From Flavobacteriales bacterium (GTDB lineage: Bacteria; Bacteroidota; Bacteroidia; CAIKAF01): a DNA stretch of 64,000 bases. The stretch lies in NCBI GenBank assembly GCA_025451235.1, contig JANWKT010000007.1, positions 62,001 to 126,000 on the forward strand, written 5' to 3'. The notes beneath the pieces were generated by a model, which ran no database searches, was not told where the DNA came from, and worked only from the letters and a program-made list of their open reading frames with translations. Shown one piece after another: positions 33,471 through 41,496 of the stretch (within the stretch, counting starts at the first letter, position 1; each line of letters opens with the position of its first letter). Made by a program: the position numbers and the translations under genes.

Positions 33471-35126
33471 TCCATCGTTTCTTTCCCTTCTGTATATCAT
33501 ATAGCCTCCAACCTGTTTTACAAAGCTAACATCGGGTAATTCCTTTACGTACTTCTCTGTGTTCTTTACGACTATATAAACAGGTTTATCAATGATGCCT
33601 TTGGTTAACCAGTCTCTCCGCTCTATTCCGTGCGGTTGGTTGGGATAGTTGGGATGTTGAAAATAGAATAAATGTGCATAGGTTTTAAATCCCACCGGTA
33701 CTACGTAAACTTCTTCTCCCTGAATGGACTGATAAAATTCAATGATCCTGCCTTGGGAATGTTTTTCAATTTTAGGGATCACCTGTTGAAGATAACATGT
33801 AAGTACGATCATGGTAAAAAAACCATAGATAATGATCCCCTGAAGCGTTTTTTTCCTTACCAGATAAATGATCAAAACAATCAAGCCTAAGAGGAAAAGC
33901 CCACCAAAGAGATATTCGGTGCCGGTCCAGTGAATGTTTTGTTCAATGGCAGCTTTTGCAAACGGATCTTTTACATATTGCATGAACTGGCTTTTATGAA
34001 TAAAAAAATATGGGATAAAGATCATGATAACTGAGAATACACTTCCTAAAGCAGCCAGCATGATCATGACCCATTTGGAAATAGATTTTGCATATTGAAT
34101 AGAATGATAAATATAACCTGCTGCGAGGAATGAAAGTGGCAGATAGGCCATAGATGAATAATGTACGATCTTTGTTTGAACAATGGTAAACAATATCATT
34201 ACCACAGCCACTAAAATAATGGTCCACCTGCGATATACATCTAATCCTTCTGCCGAATTGCGTTTTATAAATCCTGGAATGGCAAAAATAGATAGTGGGA
34301 AGCATCCGATCAGCACAACTAAGAAATGATAGAAAAACGGCTGCTTATGTCCTGCTACCGGCTTGGTAAAAAGTTCCACCTGGTATAAAATAAATTCTTT
34401 AAAAAAACTAGGTCCGTTGTTGAGCAGTTCAGGTAAATACCAGAACGAGGAGGTAATGATGGCCCCTAAAAAAAATAGCAATATTTGCTTGAAGGATAAT
34501 ATTCTTTTGAATTTTGAAAGGCTCCAAGCAAAAAAGTAAGTAAGCAGAATAAGCAGAAGTCCAACAGGACCTTTGGTTAATACTGCCATTCCATTCAATA
34601 AGCCCGCAGCTAAGGCAAACAGCAATGCATGAGAAGGTTTTGATGATTGATAAGCCCGGATCAAAAATAGCAGGGTGGTAAAAATAAAATAGTTAAAGAC
34701 TGGATCTATGATCCCCGATTTAAAGTAGAAAAATGGCAAAAAAGAGATGAGGTATATAAAGGCCCATATAAATCCGAACAAACCATTTTTGATCCTCTTC
34801 CCGGTATAATAAAGGGTAAGTAGGGTAAATATGCCCATGATGGCATTGGGCAACCTTGCAGCAAACTCGTTAACACCAAAGGTCTTCATGGACAGGGCCT
34901 GCAGCCAAAAGAAAAAAGGCGGTTTTTCCCAAAAGGGTTGATATTCTATCATCACCCTAAAATAGTCACCCGTAACGAGCATTTCCCGGGATGATTCGGC
35001 AAAATTGATCTCGTCCCAATCGAAGAGGTGAACAGATCCAAGAAAAGGTATATAACAAATCGCTCCAAGGATCAGGATAATGATTCCATAATAGGGTTCC
35101 CAATATTTAAACTGAAACAGTTTCAT
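33465..35126 (-). CDS. ArnT-like glycosyltransferase (GT39/GT83 family), integral membrane
   Basis: 553 residues, about 12 membrane helices. The N-terminal periplasmic loop carries DWDEINFAESSREMLVTGDY with the acidic pair typical of PMT/ArnT enzymes, and EKPPFFFWLQ follows. These enzymes move a sugar from a polyprenyl-phosphate carrier to lipid A, a protein or another envelope acceptor. Gene order with PAP2 and GT2 (gap of 1 base, then a 4-base overlap) forms a complete carrier-sugar pathway. The acceptor is unknown. Confidence 0.85.
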   Translation of the reverse strand: MKLFQFKYWEPYYGIIILILGAICYIPFLGSVHLFDWDEINFAESSREMLVTGDYFRVMIEYQPFWEKPPFFFWLQALSMKTFGVNEFAARLPNAIMGIFTLLTLYYTGKRIKNGLFGFIWAFIYLISFLPFFYFKSGIIDPVFNYFIFTTLLFLIRAYQSSKPSHALLFALAAGLLNGMAVLTKGPVGLLLILLTYFFAWSLSKFKRILSFKQILLFFLGAIITSSFWYLPELLNNGPSFFKEFILYQVELFTKPVAGHKQPFFYHFLVVLIGCFPLSIFAIPGFIKRNSAEGLDVYRRWTIILVAVVMILFTIVQTKIVHYSSMAYLPLSFLAAGYIYHSIQYAKSISKWVMIMLAALGSVFSVIMIFIPYFFIHKSQFMQYVKDPFAKAAIEQNIHWTGTEYLFGGLFLLGLIVLIIYLVRKKTLQGIIIYGFFTMIVLTCYLQQVIPKIEKHSQGRIIEFYQSIQGEEVYVVPVGFKTYAHLFYFQHPNYPNQPHGIERRDWLTKGIIDKPVYIVVKNTEKYVKELPDVSFVKQVGGYMIYRRERNDGL

Positions 35127-35127
35127 C

Positions 35128-35769
35128 TTAGAACAACGATCGGTTGAGAGCCTTTTTACTTGTGATCCATTTTTCCATCAGTAAAAAGACCAATATGGTG
35201 GATATAAATCCTAAGAACGCACCGGCATAAATATCTTCAAAGAAATGTTGAGCCAAATAAACCCTGGAATAAGCGGTAATGATTGCAATTCCCGCAAATA
35301 CAAATCCCCATTTTTTATTTTTTACTACCAGGGTAAGAAACAAAGCCATGGCAAAAACAGAGGCTGAATGTCCTGATGGAAAAGAATGGTAAGCATGGTG
35401 TTTAATTCCTTCGACCAAATGAAGGTTAACATCCGGATCAAAATAATGGGTAGGCCTGTTGAAGCCCGTGAATACTACTTTTTTAAAAAGTTGAGCAAGA
35501 AGTGAAGATACACCGAAGCAAACGAGGCCTAAGATGCCATTTCCACGGTGAAAAAAAAGCACAAGGAGGCTTACCAGTAAAAAGGTAATCCCCTGTCCGA
35601 GCCATGTGATCCAGAGAAAAACCTGATCGGTTGCCGAGGAATAGTAACTATTCATCCATAAAAAAAGAGGCCCTTTTTGGGTGAATAAACATACAAAAAG
35701 CCCAGCAATCATGAATGGTATAAAAAGGATATAATAATACCTGGGTCTTTGAATGAATAAATCCCTCAT
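35128..35769 (-). CDS. PAP2-family membrane phosphatase
   Basis: 213 residues with about six helices. Two of the PAP2 signature blocks are visible: HSFPSGHSASVFAMAL (central) and SRVYLAQHFFEDIYAGAFLG (second His/Arg block). The first KxxxxxxRP block appears as FNRPTHYF. Likely acts on a lipid phosphate, for example undecaprenyl pyrophosphate or lipid A phosphate. Between GT2 and ArnT-like genes it could recycle the carrier or free the acceptor phosphate (inference). Confidence 0.88.
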   Translation of the reverse strand: MRDLFIQRPRYYYILFIPFMIAGLFVCLFTQKGPLFLWMNSYYSSATDQVFLWITWLGQGITFLLVSLLVLFFHRGNGILGLVCFGVSSLLAQLFKKVVFTGFNRPTHYFDPDVNLHLVEGIKHHAYHSFPSGHSASVFAMALFLTLVVKNKKWGFVFAGIAIITAYSRVYLAQHFFEDIYAGAFLGFISTILVFLLMEKWITSKKALNRSLF

Positions 35770-36518
35770 GAATCTTTTTTCTTATAAAGGTTGGCCTTGG
35801 CAATTCCTGTTCTGGCCAGAAAATGTTGTAATGAAACCCGAAGTACTCCCAGCCCATATTTTACACTTCTTCTGAAATTAATCGAAGAAGCCTCATCGAA
35901 GTATTTAGTAGGACAAGATATTTCACCGATTTTATATCCGGCATATACGGTTTGTGAGATAAACTCATTGTCAAAAACAAAATCTTCAGAGTTGTTTTCA
36001 AAGGAAATATTTTCAAGAATGGTTCTGCTATATGCCCGGTAACCGGTATGGTATTCCGAAAGTTTTTCATTGATCAGCAGGTTCTGAACAAAAGTAAGGA
36101 AACGGTTAGCAATGTATTTATAAACAGGCATTCCTCCCTTTAATGCACCCTTTCCCAAAATCCTGGAGCCTAAAACCATATCGTATAAGCCCGATGAGAT
36201 CATAGAAGCCATTACAGGGATGAGTTTAGGTGTATATTGATAATCCGGATGTAGCATGATCACAATATCTCCTCCAAGTTCCAGAGCCTTATGATAGCAT
36301 GTTTTTTGATTCCCGCCATAGCCCCTGTTATTTTCATGTCTGATAATATGCCTGATCCCGAGTTTCCTACCCAATTCGGTTGTGTTGTCCGAACTGGCAT
36401 CATCTACCAGAACAACTTCATCCACAATATCCATAGGTATTTCGGCGAAGGTGGATGACAAAGTCTGTTCTGCATTATAGGCAGGTAACACAACTATCAG
36501 TTTTTTGCCCTGAATCAT
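35766..36518 (-). CDS. Glycosyltransferase family 2, polyprenyl-phosphate sugar type
   Basis: 250 residues. GT-A fold: LIVVLPAYNAEQTL, VVLVDDASSDNT, HENNRGYGGNQKTCYH, and the metal-binding motif MLHPDYQY. It resembles the dolichol-phosphate-mannose/GtrB-like group but lacks C-terminal membrane helices. It probably loads a sugar onto undecaprenyl phosphate for the ArnT-like enzyme downstream. It overlaps the PAP2 gene by 4 bases and is divergent from LptF. Confidence 0.88.
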   Translation of the reverse strand: MIQGKKLIVVLPAYNAEQTLSSTFAEIPMDIVDEVVLVDDASSDNTTELGRKLGIRHIIRHENNRGYGGNQKTCYHKALELGGDIVIMLHPDYQYTPKLIPVMASMISSGLYDMVLGSRILGKGALKGGMPVYKYIANRFLTFVQNLLINEKLSEYHTGYRAYSRTILENISFENNSEDFVFDNEFISQTVYAGYKIGEISCPTKYFDEASSINFRRSVKYGLGVLRVSLQHFLARTGIAKANLYKKKDS

Positions 36519-36564
36519 TTTGTAAAAATATTGAAAATAGTATGAACAGAACCATAGGGTTGTG

Positions 36565-36572
36565 TATTTTTG
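36565..36572 (+). promoter_or_regulatory. -7 box for the LptF operon
   Basis: TATTTTTG (TAnnTTTG), 15 bases before the TTG at 36587. The box lies downstream of the in-frame ATG at 36542, so that ATG would precede the transcript. Confidence 0.6.
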
Positions 36573-36586
36573 TAAAAACTCAGCAA

Positions 36587-38113
36587 TTGAAAAAGCTAGA
36601 CTGGCTCATAATCCGTACATTTCTCGGACCATTTATCCTTACTTTCTTTATTGCAGTTTTTGTATTAGTAATGCAATTCCTATGGAGGCATATTGAAGAT
36701 CTTGCCTCCAAGGGGCTTGATTTGCTCACCATTGGGAAACTATTGTTTTATGCTTCCGCATCCCTTGTACCCATGGCCCTCCCAATTGCTGTACTGCTTT
36801 CCTCTATTATGACCCTGGGAAGTACCGCTGAGAGCTTGGAGCTGGTAGCTGCCAAGTCATCAGGGGTGAGCTTATATAGGTCTATTCGACCTGTCTTCAT
36901 GATGTCTGTTTTAATTGGCGCCATTGCTTTTTTATTTGCCAATAATGTACTTCCGGTCGCCAATTTTAAATTAAAGGGAATTATCAGTGAAATTGCCCGT
37001 ACCATGCCGGCCATTGATATACAGGAAGGGACCTATTATGATGGATTGAAAGGATTTACCATCATGATCGAAAAAAAGGAAAAGGACCAGAAAACCTTTT
37101 ATGGACTGGTAGTATACGATCATACACAAAATACGGGAGGAGCAGAAAACATTGTTAAAGCATCCAAAGGCGACATTACCGTTTCGGATGATGGGAACCT
37201 GATGATATTGAACTTGCAGAACGGGGTGAGATATTCGGATATGAATTTTTATAGCCAGAAACAAAAGGGAAATCCTTTTTCCAGAGAATTCTTTAGAGAG
37301 CAACATATTATTATCGACATTTCCGAACAGAATCAGAAAAACAATACCAGCAGCAATTACATTGGCAACCAATATACCATGATGACCGTTGGGCAGTTAA
37401 ACATTATAAGAGATGAGATCCGGCAAGACATGAAAAAAACGGCTGGTTTTTTAGTAACACGAGTGAATGGATACTATGCATTTGCTCCAGTTGCACCTAA
37501 CCCCCAATTGCAAAACGAACAATTAGATTATTATTTATCGGTGCCTATCCAAGCCAATGATGGTTATGAGAAAATCCCCGAAATAGTAAGAGACAGTACG
37601 ATCCCTTATCGGAATATTGAAAAGGTTGAATTTGGTGCTCCTTTCCTGGAGCCTTATACAGACCGCGAAAAAGGGGCTATTCTCCAGGCTGCACTTGATC
37701 AAGTGAGCAGTATCAAAGTCACTTTTGACCGGCAGATCGGAACCCAAAAATCCAAAAAAATGAACCTAGTGCGTAACAGAAGGGAATTTCATAAAAAATT
37801 CACATTGTCTTTTGCATGCATATTATTGTTTTTTATTGGTGCACCATTGGGAGCTATTATTAAAAAAGGAGGGCTGGGCCTTCCCCTTATATTCAGTATC
37901 GTTATATTTATTTTATACTATGTGGCGAGTACTATATTCGAAAGATTGGTCATGAATCTCACCCTCGATCTTACAGGAATGTGGATATCCTCCTTTATTC
38001 TGTTGCCGTTTGGATTGTTTTTAACCATTAAAGCAAGTACCGATTCCTCATTATTCTCGTTGAGTACTTATACTAAACCCTTTAAACGCCTCTTTGGAAG
38101 ACGCACTGCATAA
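36587..38113 (+). CDS. LptF/LptG family LPS export permease
   Basis: 508 residues from TTG 36587, chosen because it gives the family's usual start (KKLDWLIIRTFLGPFILTF) and because the -7 box lies at 36565; the ATG at 36542 precedes it. Six membrane helices flank a periplasmic jelly-roll (GLKGFTIMIEKK..GNLMILNLQNGVRY). The second half has REFHKKFTLSFACILLFFIG and GAIIKKGGLG. It extracts LPS from the inner membrane together with LptB. First gene of a four-gene overlapping operon. Confidence 0.9.
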   Translation: MKKLDWLIIRTFLGPFILTFFIAVFVLVMQFLWRHIEDLASKGLDLLTIGKLLFYASASLVPMALPIAVLLSSIMTLGSTAESLELVAAKSSGVSLYRSIRPVFMMSVLIGAIAFLFANNVLPVANFKLKGIISEIARTMPAIDIQEGTYYDGLKGFTIMIEKKEKDQKTFYGLVVYDHTQNTGGAENIVKASKGDITVSDDGNLMILNLQNGVRYSDMNFYSQKQKGNPFSREFFREQHIIIDISEQNQKNNTSSNYIGNQYTMMTVGQLNIIRDEIRQDMKKTAGFLVTRVNGYYAFAPVAPNPQLQNEQLDYYLSVPIQANDGYEKIPEIVRDSTIPYRNIEKVEFGAPFLEPYTDREKGAILQAALDQVSSIKVTFDRQIGTQKSKKMNLVRNRREFHKKFTLSFACILLFFIGAPLGAIIKKGGLGLPLIFSIVIFILYYVASTIFERLVMNLTLDLTGMWISSFILLPFGLFLTIKASTDSSLFSLSTYTKPFKRLFGRRTA

Positions 38114-39308
38114 AAAGGTACTGATCGTTTCCAATAAACCTCCTTATCCAGTAGTTGACGGAGGTTGTTTTGCCATGAGCAAGTTTGAGCAATTGGTGAG
38201 ATCTTCGGTGGAGGATGTTTTTTACTTTGCCATATCTACCCCAAAGCATCCTTTCGTTAAAGATGCATTGCCTGAAAACTGGAAGGCAGATGAAAATTTC
38301 TTTACCGGATTTATTGATACCCAAGTTAAAAACAAGCATGTATTGAAATTTATGGCAGGATCTTCCATCCGTGCCAGCAGGTTTTATCACCAGGAAATTG
38401 AAAAAAGGATATTGGATCTGATAGAGAAGAAAAATATCGATCTCGTTATTTTTGAAAGCATTTATGCAGCTATATACCTGCAGGCTGTTAAAAAAAAGGG
38501 GGTAAAAGCTTTTATACGGACACATAATATCGAGCACCAGATATGGGAAAAATACTATGAAGGGATGGTAGGTGGATTAAAAAAAACTGCTTATAAAAGT
38601 GAAACATCCAGGCTCAGATCATTCGAAGAAAAGTTATTGGAACAAAGTGACGGTAATATTTTCATTTCTAAGGCCGATTTGAGGTTCAGCAGGGAAAACC
38701 TTGGTCTGCAAAACGGGATTTACATTCCGGTTCAAATGCAATCGCATCCCTTTTCGGCCAAAGAACCATCCACCCCATTAAAGCTTTTTCATATAGGGGC
38801 TATGGATTGGTTACCCAATATAAAAGGGATCGAAAAGTTTATACTGCATATATTCCCAGCCATACTTGAAAGGTTTCCGGCAACTGAATTACACCTGGCT
38901 GGTAAATCCATGCCGGATTCCTTTTACCAATACCAATCCAACCATATTTTTATTCATGGGCAAGTGAAAGAGGCAACTGAATTTATACAGCCATATGATG
39001 TATCGGTGGTACCGGTTGAATCAGGATCAGGTATAAGAATAAAAATATTAGAGGCAATGGCTGCAGGTAAGCCTGTGATCACCACTTCAACAGGAATTGA
39101 AGGAATAGAAGCGGATAATGGGAAAGAATATATGCTGGCCAATGACCTGGATGGGTGGATACATGCAATTGACTATCTTAGCAACCCAACAGCTTACGAT
39201 AACATAGCCAGGTTGGGTATGGAATTTATTAAAAAAAATTATTCTGGGGAAGCATTGAAAGGTCAATTGATCCCGTTTATTAGAAATCAAATAGCTACGA
39301 ATGATTAA
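38094..39308 (+). CDS. Glycosyltransferase, GT4/GT1 family
   Basis: 404 residues from TTG 38094, which overlaps LptF by 20 bases; no ATG fits because the GT-B fold begins at once (HKKVLIVSNKPPYPVVDGG). The donor-binding C-terminal half has FHIGAMDWLPNIKGIEKFI, and VSVVPVESGSGIRIKILEAMAAGKPVI, the typical E-x7-E motif. It probably adds a sugar to LPS or another surface glycan, fitting the LptF context. Confidence 0.87.
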   Translation: MEDALHKKVLIVSNKPPYPVVDGGCFAMSKFEQLVRSSVEDVFYFAISTPKHPFVKDALPENWKADENFFTGFIDTQVKNKHVLKFMAGSSIRASRFYHQEIEKRILDLIEKKNIDLVIFESIYAAIYLQAVKKKGVKAFIRTHNIEHQIWEKYYEGMVGGLKKTAYKSETSRLRSFEEKLLEQSDGNIFISKADLRFSRENLGLQNGIYIPVQMQSHPFSAKEPSTPLKLFHIGAMDWLPNIKGIEKFILHIFPAILERFPATELHLAGKSMPDSFYQYQSNHIFIHGQVKEATEFIQPYDVSVVPVESGSGIRIKILEAMAAGKPVITTSTGIEGIEADNGKEYMLANDLDGWIHAIDYLSNPTAYDNIARLGMEFIKKNYSGEALKGQLIPFIRNQIATND

Positions 39309-39948
39309 AATAGGGGTCACCATTGTTATTATTGCCGTTACTGTGATCATTTCCCTGATAGCTTTTCAAAATGAACAGCTCATGCGGAAATGGATCTTTA
39401 ATCCATATATTATTCGCAGAAGAAGGGAATATTGGAGGTTTTTAACTGCTGCTTTTTTACATGGAAGCTATTTGCACCTGGCATTAAATATGTTTGTTTT
39501 ATGGCAGTTTGGCAGCATGATCGAATATAGGTTTGGGGAAACCTATCATGGAGATCAGGGAAAAGTGATCTTGTTTTTTCTTTTATTATATGTACCGGCA
39601 GCTATTTTATCATGCTTTTATTCGTACGAAAAGCAAAAAAACAATATTCACTATAATGCCTTAGGGGCTTCTGGGGCTGTATCCGCGGTAGTATTTGCCT
39701 CGATCGGGTTAAGGCCATTAGAAAAATTATACTTGTTCGGTGTTTTGGAACTAAGGGCATTTATTTTTGCCATTCTTTTTTTGGTAGTGAGCTGGGTGCT
39801 TGCCCGTCGGGGAAAAGACAATATCGGGCATGACGCCCATTTTTTTGGGGCTCTATATGGCATTATGTACATTTTCATTATTCAGCCATGGCAGTTGAAT
39901 AACTTTGCCATGGATATTCAGATGTATTTCCAGGAACTGTTCCAATGA
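39301..39948 (+). CDS. Rhomboid-family intramembrane serine protease
   Basis: 215 residues, six helices. The catalytic Ser is S124 in GASGAVSA. The catalytic His is probably H180 in GHDAHFFGALYG. The helix 2 motif HLALNMFVLW matches HxxxN. N-terminal residues have a single extra hydrophobic segment before the RRREYWRFLTAAFLH region. It cleaves membrane proteins within the bilayer; target unknown. Overlaps neighbours by 8 and 4 bases. Confidence 0.9.
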   Translation: MIKIGVTIVIIAVTVIISLIAFQNEQLMRKWIFNPYIIRRRREYWRFLTAAFLHGSYLHLALNMFVLWQFGSMIEYRFGETYHGDQGKVILFFLLLYVPAAILSCFYSYEKQKNNIHYNALGASGAVSAVVFASIGLRPLEKLYLFGVLELRAFIFAILFLVVSWVLARRGKDNIGHDAHFFGALYGIMYIFIIQPWQLNNFAMDIQMYFQELFQ

Positions 39949-40778
39949 CCTATATATTGAATGGCACTTTAATGGCGGGTGAGCAAATCAGCCTTCCTGT
40001 TGAAAAGAACGGATCATTTTGGTATGGAGATGGTTTTTTTGAAGCCATGAAATGGACAGGTAATAAAATCAATTTCCTGGAATTTCATTGGGAAAGGATC
40101 GTTATCAGTTGCTCCATTCTGAAAATGAAGAACCCTTTTAGCAATATTGACTCCTTTGGCCATTTCGTGAATTTATTAGCCGAGGAAGACCGGAATCCGG
40201 TACAAAGGATCAAACTGATCTGCTGGAGGCATAGTTTTAATGCCTATCAACCTGAGGATGATCAGGTGGAGTTCCTACTTACTACCACTCCCCTATCGGA
40301 TATTAATTACTCGCTGAATAACAGTGGATTAAAAGTAGGTATTTATAGTGATAACTTAAAACAAATTTCCAAATTAGGTAATATAAAGTCGACTAGTTCA
40401 CAGTTATATGTGCTCGCTACCCTAAATGCGCAAACTATGCATTGGGATGATTCCATCTTACTGAACAATAAAAACCACGTGATAGAGACCAGTCGTTCAA
40501 ATATTTTCATTGTATCGGGAGGAGTTATTTATACTCCCCCGCTCAACGAGGGCTGTTTAGACGGGATCATGCGTCGTGTTCTGCTTGAGATCTGCAATGA
40601 AAACAATATTCCCATTCAACAGGAGTCTATCAGCATCGAAAGGCTCAAAAATGCCGAGGAGGTTTTTCTAACCGGATCCATCAGAGGGATACAATGGGTA
40701 AGTAAAGTGAATGAAAAGACCTATTCATCGCATCAACATGCCATTCGCCTGAGCGATTTGTTGAATAAGAAGTTCTGA
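39945..40778 (+). CDS. Class IV PLP-dependent aminotransferase or ADC lyase
   Basis: 277 residues. Fold type IV features: YGDGFFEAMKW near the start, LATLNAQTMHWDDSILLN, VIETSRSNIFIV and an EVFLTGSIRGIQWV segment near the end. The size fits PabC (4-amino-4-deoxychorismate lyase) or D-amino acid/branched-chain aminotransferases; the GSIRGI ending and the lack of other markers do not decide between them. It shares 4 bases with the rhomboid gene. A word-type inverted repeat at 40787 follows. Confidence 0.75.
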   Translation: MTYILNGTLMAGEQISLPVEKNGSFWYGDGFFEAMKWTGNKINFLEFHWERIVISCSILKMKNPFSNIDSFGHFVNLLAEEDRNPVQRIKLICWRHSFNAYQPEDDQVEFLLTTTPLSDINYSLNNSGLKVGIYSDNLKQISKLGNIKSTSSQLYVLATLNAQTMHWDDSILLNNKNHVIETSRSNIFIVSGGVIYTPPLNEGCLDGIMRRVLLEICNENNIPIQQESISIERLKNAEEVFLTGSIRGIQWVSKVNEKTYSSHQHAIRLSDLLNKKF

Positions 40779-40786
40779 GTTGAAGG

Positions 40787-40816
40787 ACTGGTAACTGTTT
40801 CTTACCAATTACCAGT
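40787..40816. repeat. Word-type inverted repeat (ACTGGTAA / TTACCAGT)
   Basis: ACTGGTAA (40787-40794) pairs with TTACCAGT (40809-40816) between two convergent stops. The inner word TTACCAA recurs at 25193-25220. A bidirectional termination role is plausible from position. Confidence 0.6.
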
Positions 40817-40818
40817 TA

Positions 40819-41385
40819 CTAATTCATCGATGGATTTTGAGGGAAATTGGCCCAAACAGAATATTTACTGCCCATTTTATTCATCTTAGATTTCCAAGCA
40901 TCCTGACAGTCATGGTCATTGAATATGAATTTAGGGGAATCCTGGGCTAATATCCAAGATTTGGTATGGATCTCTTCTTCCAACTGCCCTTCTCCCCAAC
41001 CTGAATAACCAACAAAGAACTTTACCTGACTGGCATCCACCTGATGATTTTCAATCAATCCTGCTACGAAAGAGAAATCGCCTCCCCAGAATATTTTTTT
41101 GCCTACGGGTACTGAATCAGGAACATGGTTACCTATGGAATGTACAAAATACAAGGTATCGTTACTCACGGGCCCTCCATAATACACCTCAAAGTCTACT
41201 GCCAGGGGTTCGGGTAAAATATCATTCAGACTCACTTCCAGCTTTTTATTCACAATAAATCCAACACTCCCTTGATCGTCATGGCTGGTGAGTAGGATCA
41301 CCGATCTGCCGAAATACGCATCATGCAGGAGTGGATCTGCATATAGCAAAGACCCAGATTGTATTTTAGAAGGCTTCAAGGGCAT
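40819..41385 (-). CDS. yqgE: YqgE/AlgH family protein
   Basis: 188 residues, normal family length. Signature blocks LLYADPLLHDAYFGRSVILLTSHD, VGFIVNKKLEVSL, YYGGPVSNDTLYFVHS and FVGYSGWGEGQLEEEI (each within residues 10-145). The family is conserved but its molecular role is unclear; AlgH has been tied to alginate and stress regulation. Minus strand, convergent with the aminotransferase gene. Confidence 0.9.
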   Translation of the reverse strand: MPLKPSKIQSGSLLYADPLLHDAYFGRSVILLTSHDDQGSVGFIVNKKLEVSLNDILPEPLAVDFEVYYGGPVSNDTLYFVHSIGNHVPDSVPVGKKIFWGGDFSFVAGLIENHQVDASQVKFFVGYSGWGEGQLEEEIHTKSWILAQDSPKFIFNDHDCQDAWKSKMNKMGSKYSVWANFPQNPSMN

Positions 41386-41452
41386 AAACTTATTAATAAT
41401 TTTTGTTCAAAATATAGAAGGACCCTTAAAAGGTGGTTCTGCTATATACCAT

Positions 41453-41460
41453 TATTTTTG
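41453..41460 (+). promoter_or_regulatory. -7 box for the MORN-repeat gene
   Basis: TATTTTTG (TAnnTTTG), 36 bases before the ATG at 41497. Confidence 0.55.
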
Positions 41461-41496
41461 ATTTGAAGTTTATAATATACATTAACCCCTTTTCCT

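Noticed and set aside
36455-36586. Extension of LptF to 36455 or ATG 36542
   Set aside because: The first overlaps the divergent GT2 gene and the second lies upstream of the -7 box; neither gives a family-like N-terminus.
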